DNA of 64,000 nt, from positions 927,575-991,574 of the forward strand of contig CBDATD010000001.1 of the NCBI GenBank assembly GCA_965199935.1. Reading direction: 5' to 3'. Made by a program: the position numbers and the translations under genes. The notes below the pieces were generated by a model. It had not been told where the DNA came from, did not search any database, and saw only the letters and a program-made list of their open reading frames with translations. Position 1 is the stretch's first letter. Each line of letters begins with the position of its first letter. Below are positions 53,570-61,921 of this stretch, piece by piece. Source of the stretch: JAPPLG01 sp965199935 (GTDB lineage: Bacteria > Bdellovibrionota > Bdellovibrionia > Bdellovibrionales > UBA1609).

Positions 53570-54474
53570 ATGAAGAAAATTCTTACAGCCTTGAGCTTGA
53601 TGTTTATGAAAAAAATGGGGGGGGGTGCGGCAGTTTAAAAAACAAAAGAGGGCTTTCTTTAATTGAATTATTAAGCGCAATGGCTCTCATTTCTATCCTG
53701 TCTGTTTTTTCTTTCACTCAATATAATAGATCACAAGCCAAGTCGCTCACAAGAGAGGCTCAAACTCAGCTTGGGCATATTCTCCATATGGAAAAAACAT
53801 ATTTCATGGAGCATAACACGTACACTTTTGTTTTAGACGGGAATATTGTCCCAAAAGGCTATAAACTGTATAATGTGGGGTTTGGCGGTCATGCGATTGA
53901 CAAAAAAAAACATCCTTGTAACTTCAGCCCAGAACAAGTAAATAATTATTATGAGCTTTGCGGAAAAACTGAAAATGAAAAAATAAAAGGATGCTGGTTT
54001 AAAAATAAATGGGGTAAACTTCCGCCTGAAGGAAGATACTATACAGGGTTAAGATCAACCCATTACTACATGCCCAATGGTCATTGTGACGGCCATGATG
54101 AGAACCACAATCCAACGATTGCAGAACCGTATATGTGTACGCCGGACAAACACGTAGCGGACATAAACAGAAAATTAAAACCAGAATATTACCCGTACAA
54201 TGAGGATAAACACTATACAAGATTTATAGCTTACGCAACGGGGGATATTTTGGATCCAAAAAATTTTGGATCAAATGGAGATGATCTTGATGCTTGGAGA
54301 ATCAACGGAGCTGGATTTTTAGAACATTGCAATGATCCCTTTAATGACGATCACGATTCAAAATTTTTATGCGGCAGAAATAATGCAATGAAAATCGCCG
54401 GGGAAACCAATGATCCCATAAAAAATAAAGCAGACAATACAAAAATATACTGTCACGGTGTCACTCCTATTTAA
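53570..54474 (+). CDS. Phase-variable prepilin-like protein (out of frame at a poly-G tract)
   Basis: From the ATG at 53570 the frame reads MKKILTALSLMFMKKMGGG and then stops after a nine-G run (53617-53625). One added G would continue into KNKRGLSLIELLSAMALISI, a type IV prepilin segment with Gly before the cleavage site and Glu at +5, and on to a 264-residue open frame ending at 54474. The mature domain has conserved His/Cys positions and a C-terminal CGRNNAMKIAGETNDP. As sequenced the gene is OFF unless translated from an internal start lacking the leader. Resembles minor pilins or pseudopilins. Homopolymer length may also be an assembly error. Confidence 0.65.
53617..53625 (+). repeat. 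Nine-G tract at the start of the prepilin-like gene
   Basis: Counting the G of an ATG, nine consecutive G residues. A run of 7 or 10 would place the ATG at 53570 in frame with the prepilin; nine does not. Slipped-strand changes of such tracts switch surface genes in other bacteria. Confidence 0.8.
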
Positions 54475-54674
54475 AAATAAAATAGATTGAATAAATTCCT
54501 GAGTACAGTGATCTTTATGTTTTGATTGGGTATTGTGACTTCAAATGTTCGGCCTGCGGAATGAGATATATTGGTTTTAAGTTTTTGCACACATATTGTG
54601 AGAAAAGAGAAAAAAAAGTTTCAACATCATATCTTATGTTCCTTTGGATTCATATAGTTTCCTTTGTTTTATTT

Positions 54675-56228
54675 CTATACGTCATAGTATTCCACAAGAC
54701 TTGACCGGCCTTTAATCTCAATAATAGAAATAGTTTTTTCTGTTCCATTAGAGTCCTGCAAATGAAGTTTTTCTTCCAAATTAAAGGAAACAGGATTTTT
54801 TTCACCTCCATTAACAGAGATGTTGTCAGCGTAAAGATACGTCCTATTTGATGTATCTAGAATAGGGTTCAGACGCCCCTTTAGTTCTGGAATACAGCCA
54901 GTCCCATTTGGAAAAATAACAGAACCGCCATTTGGCAATGTTTGAAGTTCAATTAAGATGTCTGTTGTTGGTATCCAATCTTTTTTGAGATACGCAGAAT
55001 ATTTTTTAGAGGCTGCAAAAATCGTCATTGGCAGCTTTGTTGAGTGTACATATATCTTTGCTTCTCCATTTTCATCGGTTGTTGTTTCTTTGTATGTATT
55101 ATTTGGGAACAATGATAACACATTTATTCCTTCTAAGTTTTGATTTTGAGAAGTTACTTTGATGTTAATCAAAGTGTTCATTTGCCATTTGGCGTTTCTG
55201 CCAACGCCCTGAGAGTGGATTTTTCCTTCGTCTCTTAATTGTCTCAGTATGTGACGAACCATATCTCTACTGATCTTAGGGCAGTCTTTTTCAATATCTG
55301 AAATAGAGAAAGGCCCTATTTTCTTGCCAATGACAAACTTAATTTGTTCTGTTTTTGAACCTTTTATTCCAGTAGTTTCTTTAATATTAACAATATTTTC
55401 TTCAAACTCTTTATAGGCTTTGATGATCACCCCCCAGAAATATTCCATCCAAGGGAAAGGGTCATGTTTGGATTCATGCCAGCCTTGAGAGCTTTCGTGA
55501 AGGGTTTTGTAATAACTCTCTTTCGATTCTTCAAATATCCGTTCTAAACTTATGTATTTACCCACTTCGTAACCCTGGTGATGTAGTGCTAGAAGAGTCA
55601 GCAGTCTTGAAATACGTCCGTTTCCATCTTTGAACGGATGGATACAAAGAAAATCTAAAACGAAAAGAGGAAAAAGAATAAGAGAGTCTATATTGTGGTT
55701 GTTCAAAAAGTTTATGTAATTTTGACAAAGACTTTCTATAGCTTGGGGAGTTTGAATTGCTGGAACTGGAGTAAACCGTTCGCGTACAACGTTTCCCAGA
55801 GCATCCTTTTCAATAATTTTATTGTCAGCTAATTTGAAATTACCGCCATCTTCAGGTAAATGGCGGTAAATTATGGTGTGCAATTGCTTAATAACATTTG
55901 TGGATATTACCATGTGATCATAAGATTCATGGATGAGGTTAAGGGCGTCTCTGTAGCCTGCGATTTCTTTTTCAGATCTATTTTTTGGAGAGGTCTCTTT
56001 GTTGACTAGTCCTTTAATTCTCTGATAAGGAGCTGTGATTTGCTCCAAACGGTTAGAAGATTCAATAGATTCAATAACTGCATGTTTTTTGAGGATGTTT
56101 AGAGCTTCTTTTGACTTTTTATTAAAGAGGTCTTGTTTTCCTCTAAATTCTCCGAGTTTTCTCAAGTCGGCCAAATGAGAGCTGGTGAAGTTGAGTGAAT
56201 TAATGAATTTTGGGTTTAATGACCTCAT
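54675..56228 (-). CDS. Fic-domain protein with winged-helix and beta-rich C-terminal extension
   Basis: 517-aa Fic protein. N-terminal inhibitory-helix region ESIESSNRLEQITAP, central Fic domain with the catalytic loop FLCIHPFKDGNGRISRLL, a following winged helix (FSISDIEKDCPKISRDMVRH), and an unusual ~150-residue beta-rich C-terminus that looks like a carboxypeptidase-regulatory/Ig-like domain (VTSQNQNLEGINVLSLFPNN). Fic enzymes transfer AMP to protein hydroxyls. It is inserted between copies of a duplicated pilin segment on the opposite strand and has inverted operator-like repeats at its start. Probably a toxin-type or regulatory AMPylase. Target unknown. Confidence 0.87.
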   Translation of the reverse strand: MRSLNPKFINSLNFTSSHLADLRKLGEFRGKQDLFNKKSKEALNILKKHAVIESIESSNRLEQITAPYQRIKGLVNKETSPKNRSEKEIAGYRDALNLIHESYDHMVISTNVIKQLHTIIYRHLPEDGGNFKLADNKIIEKDALGNVVRERFTPVPAIQTPQAIESLCQNYINFLNNHNIDSLILFPLFVLDFLCIHPFKDGNGRISRLLTLLALHHQGYEVGKYISLERIFEESKESYYKTLHESSQGWHESKHDPFPWMEYFWGVIIKAYKEFEENIVNIKETTGIKGSKTEQIKFVIGKKIGPFSISDIEKDCPKISRDMVRHILRQLRDEGKIHSQGVGRNAKWQMNTLINIKVTSQNQNLEGINVLSLFPNNTYKETTTDENGEAKIYVHSTKLPMTIFAASKKYSAYLKKDWIPTTDILIELQTLPNGGSVIFPNGTGCIPELKGRLNPILDTSNRTYLYADNISVNGGEKNPVSFNLEEKLHLQDSNGTEKTISIIEIKGRSSLVEYYDV

Positions 56229-56288
56229 AAATGGGGTAATATGATCCTAAAATAGGGTAAAGTCAATCACTTTATTACCCTATTTATG
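56226..56288. promoter_or_regulatory. Inverted repeats overlapping the Fic start
   Basis: CATAAATGGGGTAATA (56226-56241) and TATTACCCTATTTATG (56273-56288) pair with one mismatch, and a third half-site AATAGGGTAA lies between them. Arms of 16 bp across the Fic start codon suggest autorepression by the Fic protein's winged helix or a partner. Confidence 0.5.
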
Positions 56289-56307
56289 ATGCTTTTTTAC
56301 CTTGTAA

Positions 56308-56712
56308 AAGATTTATAGCTTACGCAGTGGGTGATATTTTGGATCCAAAAAATTTTGGATCAAATGGAGATGATCTTGATGCTTGGAGAATCAACGGAGC
56401 TGGATTTTTAGAACATTGCAAGGATCCCTTAAATGACGATCACGATTCAAAATTTTTATGCGGAAAAAATAATGCAATGAAAATCACCGGGAAAACCAAT
56501 GATCCCATAAAAAATAAAGCAGACAATACAAAAATATACTGTCACGGCGTCACTCCTATTTAAAAATAAAATAGATTGAATAAATTCCTGAGTACAGTGA
56601 TCTTTATGTTTTGATTGGGTATTGTGACTTCAAATGTTCGGCCTGCGGAATGAGATATATTGGTTTTAAGTTTTTGCACACATATTGTGAGAAAAGAGAA
56701 AAAAAAGTTTCA
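56308..56712 (+). pseudogene. Truncated copy of the prepilin-like gene 3' end
   Basis: Matches 54219-54622 with few substitutions and one extra A. It keeps only the last ~80 codons of the prepilin-like protein (GDILDPKNFGSNGDDLDAWR onward to the same stop) plus the downstream spacer. The 5' part, including the pilin helix, is missing. A remnant of a second copy of the 1.23-kb unit. Confidence 0.75.
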
Positions 56713-57114
56713 TCTATGGAGCAGGATAGATTTGATAGATGGGTCAGAGGTTCAGAGGTTGATGAGGCGATTCAGAAAATAAGAGAAGTTGAATATTTAT
56801 TGGATATACGAAGTCCGCACGCCAAACACGTAAAGATTATAAATGCCATGTAATTTTATTGGGAGAATAAAGCGCAAAAGTGAAATCATGAAGAAAATTC
56901 TTACAGCCTTGAGCTTGATGTTTATGAAAAAAATGGGGGGGGGTGCGGCAGTTTAAAAAACAAAAGAGGGCTTTCTTTAATTGAATTATTAAGCGCAATG
57001 GCTCTCATTTCTATCCTGGCTGTTTTTTCTTTCACTCAATATAATAGATCACAAGCCAAGTCGCTCACAAGAGAGGCTCAAACTCAGCTTGGGCATATTC
57101 TCCATATGGAAAAA
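56708..57114 (+). pseudogene. Truncated third copy: end of the small secreted gene plus prepilin start
   Basis: Matches 53390-53796, including the nine-G tract (56935-56943). It carries only the C-terminal half of the small secreted protein and the start of the prepilin-like gene, cut after the helix (AQTQLGHILHMEK) and then running into unrelated sequence. The chimeric ORF across 56611-56853 is a junction product and probably not a real gene. Confidence 0.75.
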
Positions 57115-57282
57115 TCATCCTTGTTTACGAGTTTTTCACCCCATTTTTTTTAAAGTACTCTACTTGCACTCGCGAAAGCGGAGTTTAAACTGTGAAAATT
57201 TTACACAGTCACAATATTTTGTGGAAAACTTTGACTCAGTGGAGTACTATGCTGGTTCCCCCCTTAGCAGGAGTGGTTGCCT

Positions 57283-58128
57283 ATGAAATTTTTCATTTTA
57301 TTTTCTTTATGGATTCCTTTTATCTCTCACGGAGAGGGAGAAATTCTGCCCATAGAAGAGAGAACTCCGGCAGTAAGAAAGGCCATTATTTCAGCGTTGC
57401 GCTCAAATGACAAAGAGATTTTGCTTTCTAATCTTTCAACTATAGAAGAGCTTTTTTTAGTGTCTGAGTCTGAGCGTATAAAATCTTTAAAACCAGGGGA
57501 TTTTTCCGGGCTTTCTTCTCTGAGAAGGCTTTCTCTTTTCGGCAACCAGTTAATGGAGTTGCCTGAAGGAGTGTTTTCCGGGCTTTCTTCTTTGAGATGG
57601 CTTCAGCTTGGTAGTAACCGATTAGGAAAGTTGCCTGAAGGGGTATTTTCCGGGCTTTCTTCTTTGGGAGTGCTTGATCTTGATGGTAACCAATTAGGAA
57701 AGTTGCCTGAGGGAGTATTTTCCGGGCTTTCTTCTTTGAGAAGGCTTTATCTTGGTAATAACCGATTAGGAAAGTTGCCTGAGGGAGTATTTTCCGGGCT
57801 TTCTTCCTTGAGAGATCTTTATCTTAATAATAATCAATTAGGAAAGTTGCCTGAGGGAGTATTTTCCGGGCTTTCTTTTTTGAGAGGGCTTTATCTTAAT
57901 AATAACCAATTAAGAAAGTTGCCTGAAGGGGTATTTTCCGGGCTTTTTTCTTTGGGAGTGCTTGATCTTAATAATAACCAATTAAGAAAGTTGCCTGAAA
58001 GGGTATTTTCCGGGCTTTCTTCTTTGAGAAGGCTTGATCTTTGGGGCAACAATGAATTAACAGAGCGAGCTATCCGTACAATTACTTCAACAGCTAAAGG
58101 CTGTGCAGTGTTATTTCACAACAATTAA
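57283..58128 (+). CDS. Secreted leucine-rich-repeat protein
   Basis: 281 aa from the ATG (AGGAG 10 bp upstream). Signal peptide KFFILFSLWIPFISHGEG, an N-terminal cap of ~70 residues, then eight 24-residue leucine-rich repeats of the form LPEGVFSGLSSLRxLxLxxN and a short C-cap. LRR surfaces bind proteins, often in host or cell contact. The repeats are also nearly identical at DNA level, so copy number can change by recombination. It follows directly after the rearranged pilin region. Confidence 0.85.
   Translation: MKFFILFSLWIPFISHGEGEILPIEERTPAVRKAIISALRSNDKEILLSNLSTIEELFLVSESERIKSLKPGDFSGLSSLRRLSLFGNQLMELPEGVFSGLSSLRWLQLGSNRLGKLPEGVFSGLSSLGVLDLDGNQLGKLPEGVFSGLSSLRRLYLGNNRLGKLPEGVFSGLSSLRDLYLNNNQLGKLPEGVFSGLSFLRGLYLNNNQLRKLPEGVFSGLFSLGVLDLNNNQLRKLPERVFSGLSSLRRLDLWGNNELTERAIRTITSTAKGCAVLFHNN
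57499..58060 (+). repeat. Eight 72-bp tandem repeats coding for LRR units
   Basis: 72-bp units containing TTTTCCGGGCTTTCTTCTTT occur eight times with few changes, the outer ones most divergent. They encode the LRR domain and are a candidate hypervariable tract. Confidence 0.8.
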
Positions 58129-58513
58129 AGAACGTCCCATGAAAAAACTCTTTTTTCAATAGATCAGAACATGGAACAAGCGGCGAACCAGGCAAATATG
58201 TAATTTAATTGCATATTTGTCCGATATTAAAATAAGTCTATGAAATTAAAATTGTTTATTTTACTACTGCTTCCTCTTTTGTTCACCCACTGTGGCTCTG
58301 ATAAATAAAGGGACCGAAAGAGATCATACAGACAACGTCAGCATCCCTGCTGAAAAAAAGGAAGATTCAGCCCGTGAGTTTGGTTTGAATAAATAATAAA
58401 TGCTGTGAGAGGGTATAGGATTTTCAATATCATAAACAGCCTTTCGATAAGCGCCTCCGCCCAAATCATATCATTAGAATCTTGCTTGCAATACACCACT
58501 TAAAAAAAGCTGT
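58129..58513 (+). other. Intergenic region with a degraded small lipoprotein gene
   Basis: 385 bp. It contains a 22-codon ORF at 58240-58308 (MKLKLFILLLLPLLFTHCGS), a lipoprotein-like signal with a possible lipobox Cys, ending at TAA. A second frame (58301-58396) continues as NKGTERDHTDNVSIPAEKKE, a hydrophilic tail that would follow naturally after a single-base frameshift. Probably a small lipoprotein broken by a frameshift. Nothing else is supported. Confidence 0.45.
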
Positions 58514-58549
58514 TTGACTCTGAATCTGCTCTATGTTACTTTCGTGGAT

Positions 58550-58813
58550 ATGGAGCAGTTTGTACCTTTATTTCAAGCCTTTATTGCTTTTATGGCTCTT
58601 ATTGGGGGTTTCACCTTCGCAGTGGATGTTATTTTTCGCCCCCTGAAAAAGGACGTGGAGCGTTTAGAAAAAGGCCAGGCTAAATTGGAAGAGGGCCAGG
58701 CTAAATTAGAAGGAGGACAGGTCAAATTAGAGGGAGGACAAGCTGTCTTAGAAAGAAATATAAGAGAGTTAAAAGAAGGTCAGCAGGAAATTCTGGCAAA
58801 AATTCAGTCGTAG
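58550..58813 (+). CDS. Small membrane-anchored coiled-coil protein
   Basis: 87 aa from the ATG at 58550 (the frame is open from 58514). An N-terminal TM helix (FQAFIAFMALIGGFTFAVDV) is followed by a repetitive coiled coil of KLEEGQAKLEGGQ type. Four base pairs upstream of the HIT gene, same strand. Possibly a membrane-associated scaffold; family not recognised. Confidence 0.55.
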   Translation: MEQFVPLFQAFIAFMALIGGFTFAVDVIFRPLKKDVERLEKGQAKLEEGQAKLEGGQVKLEGGQAVLERNIRELKEGQQEILAKIQS

Positions 58814-58816
58814 GTT

Positions 58817-59170
58817 TTGAAGAAAATTGTGTCCACGATATTCAAAAAAATTATTGATAAAGAAGTGCCGGCAGACATTGTTTATGAGGATGATTTGTGT
58901 CTAGCCTTCAAAGACATCAACGCTCAAGCTCCTGTACATATTTTAGTAATTCCAAAAAAAGAAATTCCGTCTATCGCGGAAGCCACACCCGAAGATCAAA
59001 ACTTGCTTGGTCATCTTTTTTTGAAGTCCGTTAAGATTGCCAAGAAATTAGGTTTAGATCAAAAAGGCTACCGTCTGGTGGTGAACACCAAGGACGACGG
59101 GGGGCAGACTGTACACCATCTGCATATTCATATTTTAGGCGGCCGCCGATTCAAGTGGCCTCCCGGCTAA
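58817..59170 (+). CDS. HIT-family hydrolase (Hint/PKCI-like)
   Basis: 117-aa nucleotide hydrolase/phosphoramidase. Family pattern: FKKIIDKEVPADIVYEDD, CLAFKDINAQAPVHILVIPK and the histidine triad VHHLHIHILGGR. It starts at TTG, the only suitable start. Housekeeping gene with unknown native substrate, common in bacteria. Confidence 0.93.
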   Translation: MKKIVSTIFKKIIDKEVPADIVYEDDLCLAFKDINAQAPVHILVIPKKEIPSIAEATPEDQNLLGHLFLKSVKIAKKLGLDQKGYRLVVNTKDDGGQTVHHLHIHILGGRRFKWPPG

Positions 59171-59317
59171 AAAGGCATTTTAATATTTTGCACCCATATA
59201 ACTCTTTGGGGCGGCAAATCTTTAAAAACGGTAATTCGGAAGGTGAAAAAATAAATCGTGCATAAAAGGATTTGAATTTCTCTTGATGGAAGGGCTGTCT
59301 TTGTATACGTTTTTTCT

Positions 59318-59548
59318 ATGGACCCTCGTGTTTTGGAATTTAAAGAAAAGATCACCTCTCTCCAGGAAGTGGATCGAGGGGATTTTAGGAGAAGGCTGAC
59401 TCTTTATATCAACAGGTTCAGTGAAGAGCTGCCGGATCATTCTCAAAAAATTATAAAAGAGATGAAAAGCCTTGTTCTTTATACAGGCCCCAACAACTCT
59501 GAAGAGCTGAGAGAAGCTTTATTGAAAAAACTGCTTGATTTTAATTGA
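59318..59548 (+). CDS. Small conserved-type hypothetical protein
   Basis: 76 aa, charged and helical (RVLEFKEKITSLQEVDRGDF, LPDHSQKIIKEMKSL). No known domain. Its last 106 bases (59441-59546) are perfectly duplicated after the restriction-modification cassette at 61460-61565, so the cassette seems to have inserted at its 3' end without destroying it. Confidence 0.55.
   Translation: MDPRVLEFKEKITSLQEVDRGDFRRRLTLYINRFSEELPDHSQKIIKEMKSLVLYTGPNNSEELREALLKKLLDFN
59441..59546 (+). repeat. 106-bp perfect direct repeat, left copy
   Basis: Identical over 106 bases to 61460-61565; sequence differs immediately outside both ends. The copies bracket the methyltransferase and endonuclease genes. Long for a transposon target duplication, it fits insertion by duplication or rolling-circle type integration. 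Confidence 0.9.
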
Positions 59549-59883
59549 AAATAAATTTGAATCTTCTCAGTTTTTACAGCTTTGTTGATTTGATTGCATT
59601 TGTTGAAAAGCTGTTTTGGTATGATTTGCAGATATTCTGATACCGTGGTTTTTCTTTTTCAGATGGCTTTTTCATTGTCTATTCGTGTGAAAAAACCATG
59701 CAGACTAAAAGCAAAGGTCGTACTTTTATGCTGTATGTCATATTCAAAAGGTGGTTTTTAATTGAAAAACTGCACGTCTGAATTATTGAGGAATGTTTTG
59801 AGTGTCTGTGGAGTATGTCAAAAGAGCAACAGTATAGATTTAATATGATGATGTTTTGTCAAAAAATATAGTAATATCTCAGA
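59549..59883 (+). other. Promoter region of the restriction-modification cassette
   Basis: 335 bp without genes. T-rich, with no clear palindrome. It presumably contains the methyltransferase promoter. No small controller (C) protein ORF could be recognised. Confidence 0.35.
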
Positions 59884-60846
59884 ATGTTAAATTCTCATCT
59901 TCAAAAGAAATTTAAAAATCTAAATATTCATTCTGTGTTTCGCAAGACACACAAAGCAGTGATATATGCAGGGGATTGCTTGGATTTTCTGAAACAGATT
60001 CCCGATTGTTCTGTACAGCTTGTAGTAACATCTCCCCCCTACAACATTGGCAAGGAATATGAAAATAAACTTAACTTAAATACTTACATCAAACAACAAA
60101 CTCAAGTCATTGAGGAGTGTGTTCGAGTTTTATCCAAAGCCGGAAGTTTATGCTGGCAGGTTGGAAATTATGTGCATAAAAGCTCTATTATTCCTTTAGA
60201 TACAGCCTTGAATCCTGTTTTTACATCATTTGGCTTAAAAATGAGAAATAGGATTGTATGGCATTTTGAACATGGTCTTCATTGCACAAAAAGATTTTCG
60301 GGGCGTTATGAAACCATTGTTTGGTTTACGAAATCAGACGATTATACCTTTAACTTAGATCCTATTCGGGTTCCGCAAAAATATCCCGGAAAAAAGTATT
60401 TTAAAGGGCCAAAAGCCGGTCAATACTCCTGCAATCCTTTAGGAAAAAATCCAGGCGATTTATGGGTGATTCCTAATGTGAAAAACAACCATGTAGAAAA
60501 GACGGATCACCCCTGCCAATTTCCTGTTGAGCTGGTGGAGCGTTTAGTTCTTTCTATGACAAATAAAAACGACTGGGTTTTGGATCCCTTTTTAGGTTCA
60601 GGCACTAGTATTGTTTCTGCTCTTAAGCATGGGAGAAAAGGGGCGGGGGCGGAAACGAGTAAAAATTATATTAAAATTGCCTGTGAAAGAATTGAACGGC
60701 TAAAAAAAGGCTCTTTAAAAACCCGCCCAATGAATACCCCTGTTTATGATCCAACAGAACCAAACGAATGGAAGAAAAACCTGCGGAAGAACGATAATCA
60801 TCTGGATCAAACAAATTTGTTTGATGATGTTGGTTTAGATATTTAA
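59884..60846 (+). CDS. Type II DNA methyltransferase (beta class, N4-cytosine or N6-adenine)
   Basis: 320-aa site-specific methyltransferase. The catalytic motif TSPPYNIGKEYENK is near residue 49 and the SAM-binding DPFLGSGTSIVSALKHGR near residue 235, the order of beta-class enzymes. SPPY can be N4mC or N6mA. It precedes the endonuclease gene by nine bases. The cassette is flanked by 106-bp direct repeats. Recognition sequence unknown, although the paired nuclease suggests a BglII/BstYI-like group. Confidence 0.88.
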   Translation: MLNSHLQKKFKNLNIHSVFRKTHKAVIYAGDCLDFLKQIPDCSVQLVVTSPPYNIGKEYENKLNLNTYIKQQTQVIEECVRVLSKAGSLCWQVGNYVHKSSIIPLDTALNPVFTSFGLKMRNRIVWHFEHGLHCTKRFSGRYETIVWFTKSDDYTFNLDPIRVPQKYPGKKYFKGPKAGQYSCNPLGKNPGDLWVIPNVKNNHVEKTDHPCQFPVELVERLVLSMTNKNDWVLDPFLGSGTSIVSALKHGRKGAGAETSKNYIKIACERIERLKKGSLKTRPMNTPVYDPTEPNEWKKNLRKNDNHLDQTNLFDDVGLDI

Positions 60847-60855
60847 AGGTTGTTT

Positions 60856-61452
60856 ATGAAAATAGCTGAAACTTATTCTCACTTAAATGGTTTGGAATAC
60901 CTCCTTGTTCACAAGAAAAAACTATGGGAGGAATTGAAAAAAGTAATTTCTTCAGTGGATGCAGAAAGATGTAAGACAAAGGTTTCAAAGGAAAAGACAA
61001 AAAGCGGGAAAAGGTTATACAGCCCAATAGAAATGAATAAAGAGTTTAAGAAACTTCTTGGGAAAAGGAACTGGAGAGAAAGTCGAGTGGGTTATTGGGT
61101 TACAAAGAATGAAAAACTAATTAGAAAAACACTGTCAATGACAGAGGAGAATCAGAAAAGGGAAATAGAAGCTGAAGGGGAAATTCCTATCAAGAGTTAC
61201 AATCAAACTGATTTTGTAAAAGCTCGTGTTGCTGTGGAAGTGCAGTTTGGAAAATATTCTTTTGTAGCTTATGATTTGTTTGTGAAGCACCTAGCTTTCT
61301 ATGTGGGAGATACTATTGATGTTGGTATTGAAATACTCCCTATGAAGTCTCTGCAACAAAATATGAGTTCAGGAGTTGCTTATTATAGTGTTGTTCGTCA
61401 GGGGCGTGGTGTTCCGGCCGTTCCTATCGTTTTGATTGGCGTTGAACTGTGA
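60856..61452 (+). CDS. Type II restriction endonuclease (BglII/BstYI-like candidate)
   Basis: 198-aa protein starting MKIAETYSHLNGLEYLLVHK; the ATG follows AAAGG. Residues ~115-185 (NQTDFVKARVAVEVQFGKYS, FVAYDLFVKHLAFY, DTIDVGIEILP, NMSSGVAYYSVV) resemble the catalytic half of the BamHI/BglII-type group. Its place directly after the methyltransferase is the strongest evidence for a restriction role. Family assignment is by memory of motifs. Confidence 0.7.
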   Translation: MKIAETYSHLNGLEYLLVHKKKLWEELKKVISSVDAERCKTKVSKEKTKSGKRLYSPIEMNKEFKKLLGKRNWRESRVGYWVTKNEKLIRKTLSMTEENQKREIEAEGEIPIKSYNQTDFVKARVAVEVQFGKYSFVAYDLFVKHLAFYVGDTIDVGIEILPMKSLQQNMSSGVAYYSVVRQGRGVPAVPIVLIGVEL

Positions 61453-61459
61453 AAATATG

Positions 61460-61565
61460 TCTCAAAAAATTATAAAAGAGATGAAAAGCCTTGTTCTTTA
61501 TACAGGCCCCAACAACTCTGAAGAGCTGAGAGAAGCTTTATTGAAAAAACTGCTTGATTTTAATT
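61460..61565 (+). repeat. 106-bp perfect direct repeat, right copy
   Basis: Second copy of 59441-59546, starting eight bases after the endonuclease stop codon. It contains only the 3' end of the small hypothetical gene, with no start of its own. Confidence 0.9.
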
Positions 61566-61641
61566 AAAATATCAAATATCCAGATCAAACTGCAAGTCCC
61601 GCCCCTAGAAGGGGGCATAGAGATAAAAAAGGATCAAAGAT

Positions 61642-61899
61642 ATGAAAAAAGACATTCACCCAAAATTAAGAGAAGTGGTTTTTAGAGATATTTCCTGTGG
61701 TTTTGAGATTATCACCCTTTCCACAGCAGAGACAAAAGAAACCACAGAAATTAAAGGGAAAACCTATCCTCTTTTTACTTTTGATGTTTCCAGTCAGTCT
61801 CATCCATTTTACACAGGCCAACAGCGGCTGGTGGATACAGAGGGCCGAGCTGAAAAGTTTATGAAAAAATACAAAATGTCCAACAAACCGCAAAAATAA
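61642..61899 (+). CDS. rpmE2: 50S ribosomal protein L31, type B
   Basis: 85-aa ribosomal protein. MKKDIHPKLREVVFRD, then SQSHPFYTGQQRLVDTEGRA and EKFMKKYKM match L31. It lacks the CxxC zinc motif of the A-type protein, so it is the zinc-independent B type, usually expressed under zinc limitation. It lies right after the restriction-modification cassette and before the CADD-like gene. Confidence 0.93.
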   Translation: MKKDIHPKLREVVFRDISCGFEIITLSTAETKETTEIKGKTYPLFTFDVSSQSHPFYTGQQRLVDTEGRAEKFMKKYKMSNKPQK

Positions 61900-61921
61900 T
61901 TGTTTGAATCGGGGGAAAAAT

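Larger units (their letters stand above)
53390..54622 (+). repeat. Complete copy of a 1.23-kb duplicated unit
   Basis: Segment starting TTTCATCTATGGAGCAGG and ending AAAAAAGTTTCA. Its 3' 404 bp (54219-54622) recur at 56308-56712 and its 5' 407 bp (53390-53796) recur directly after them at 56708-57114, with about 1-3% differences. The repeated pieces are joined tail to head, as in a former tandem array; the Fic gene lies between the full copy and the partial ones. Confidence 0.85.

Noticed and set aside
54522..54704. 60-aa ORF with CxxC and a C-terminal hydrophobic stretch.
   Set aside because: Starts at TTG without a ribosome binding site, and the duplicated copy changes its second half; coding is not supported.
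56611..56853. 80-aa ORF across the junction of duplicated segments.
   Set aside because: It joins an intergenic frame to the tail of the small secreted gene; a product of rearrangement without start signals.
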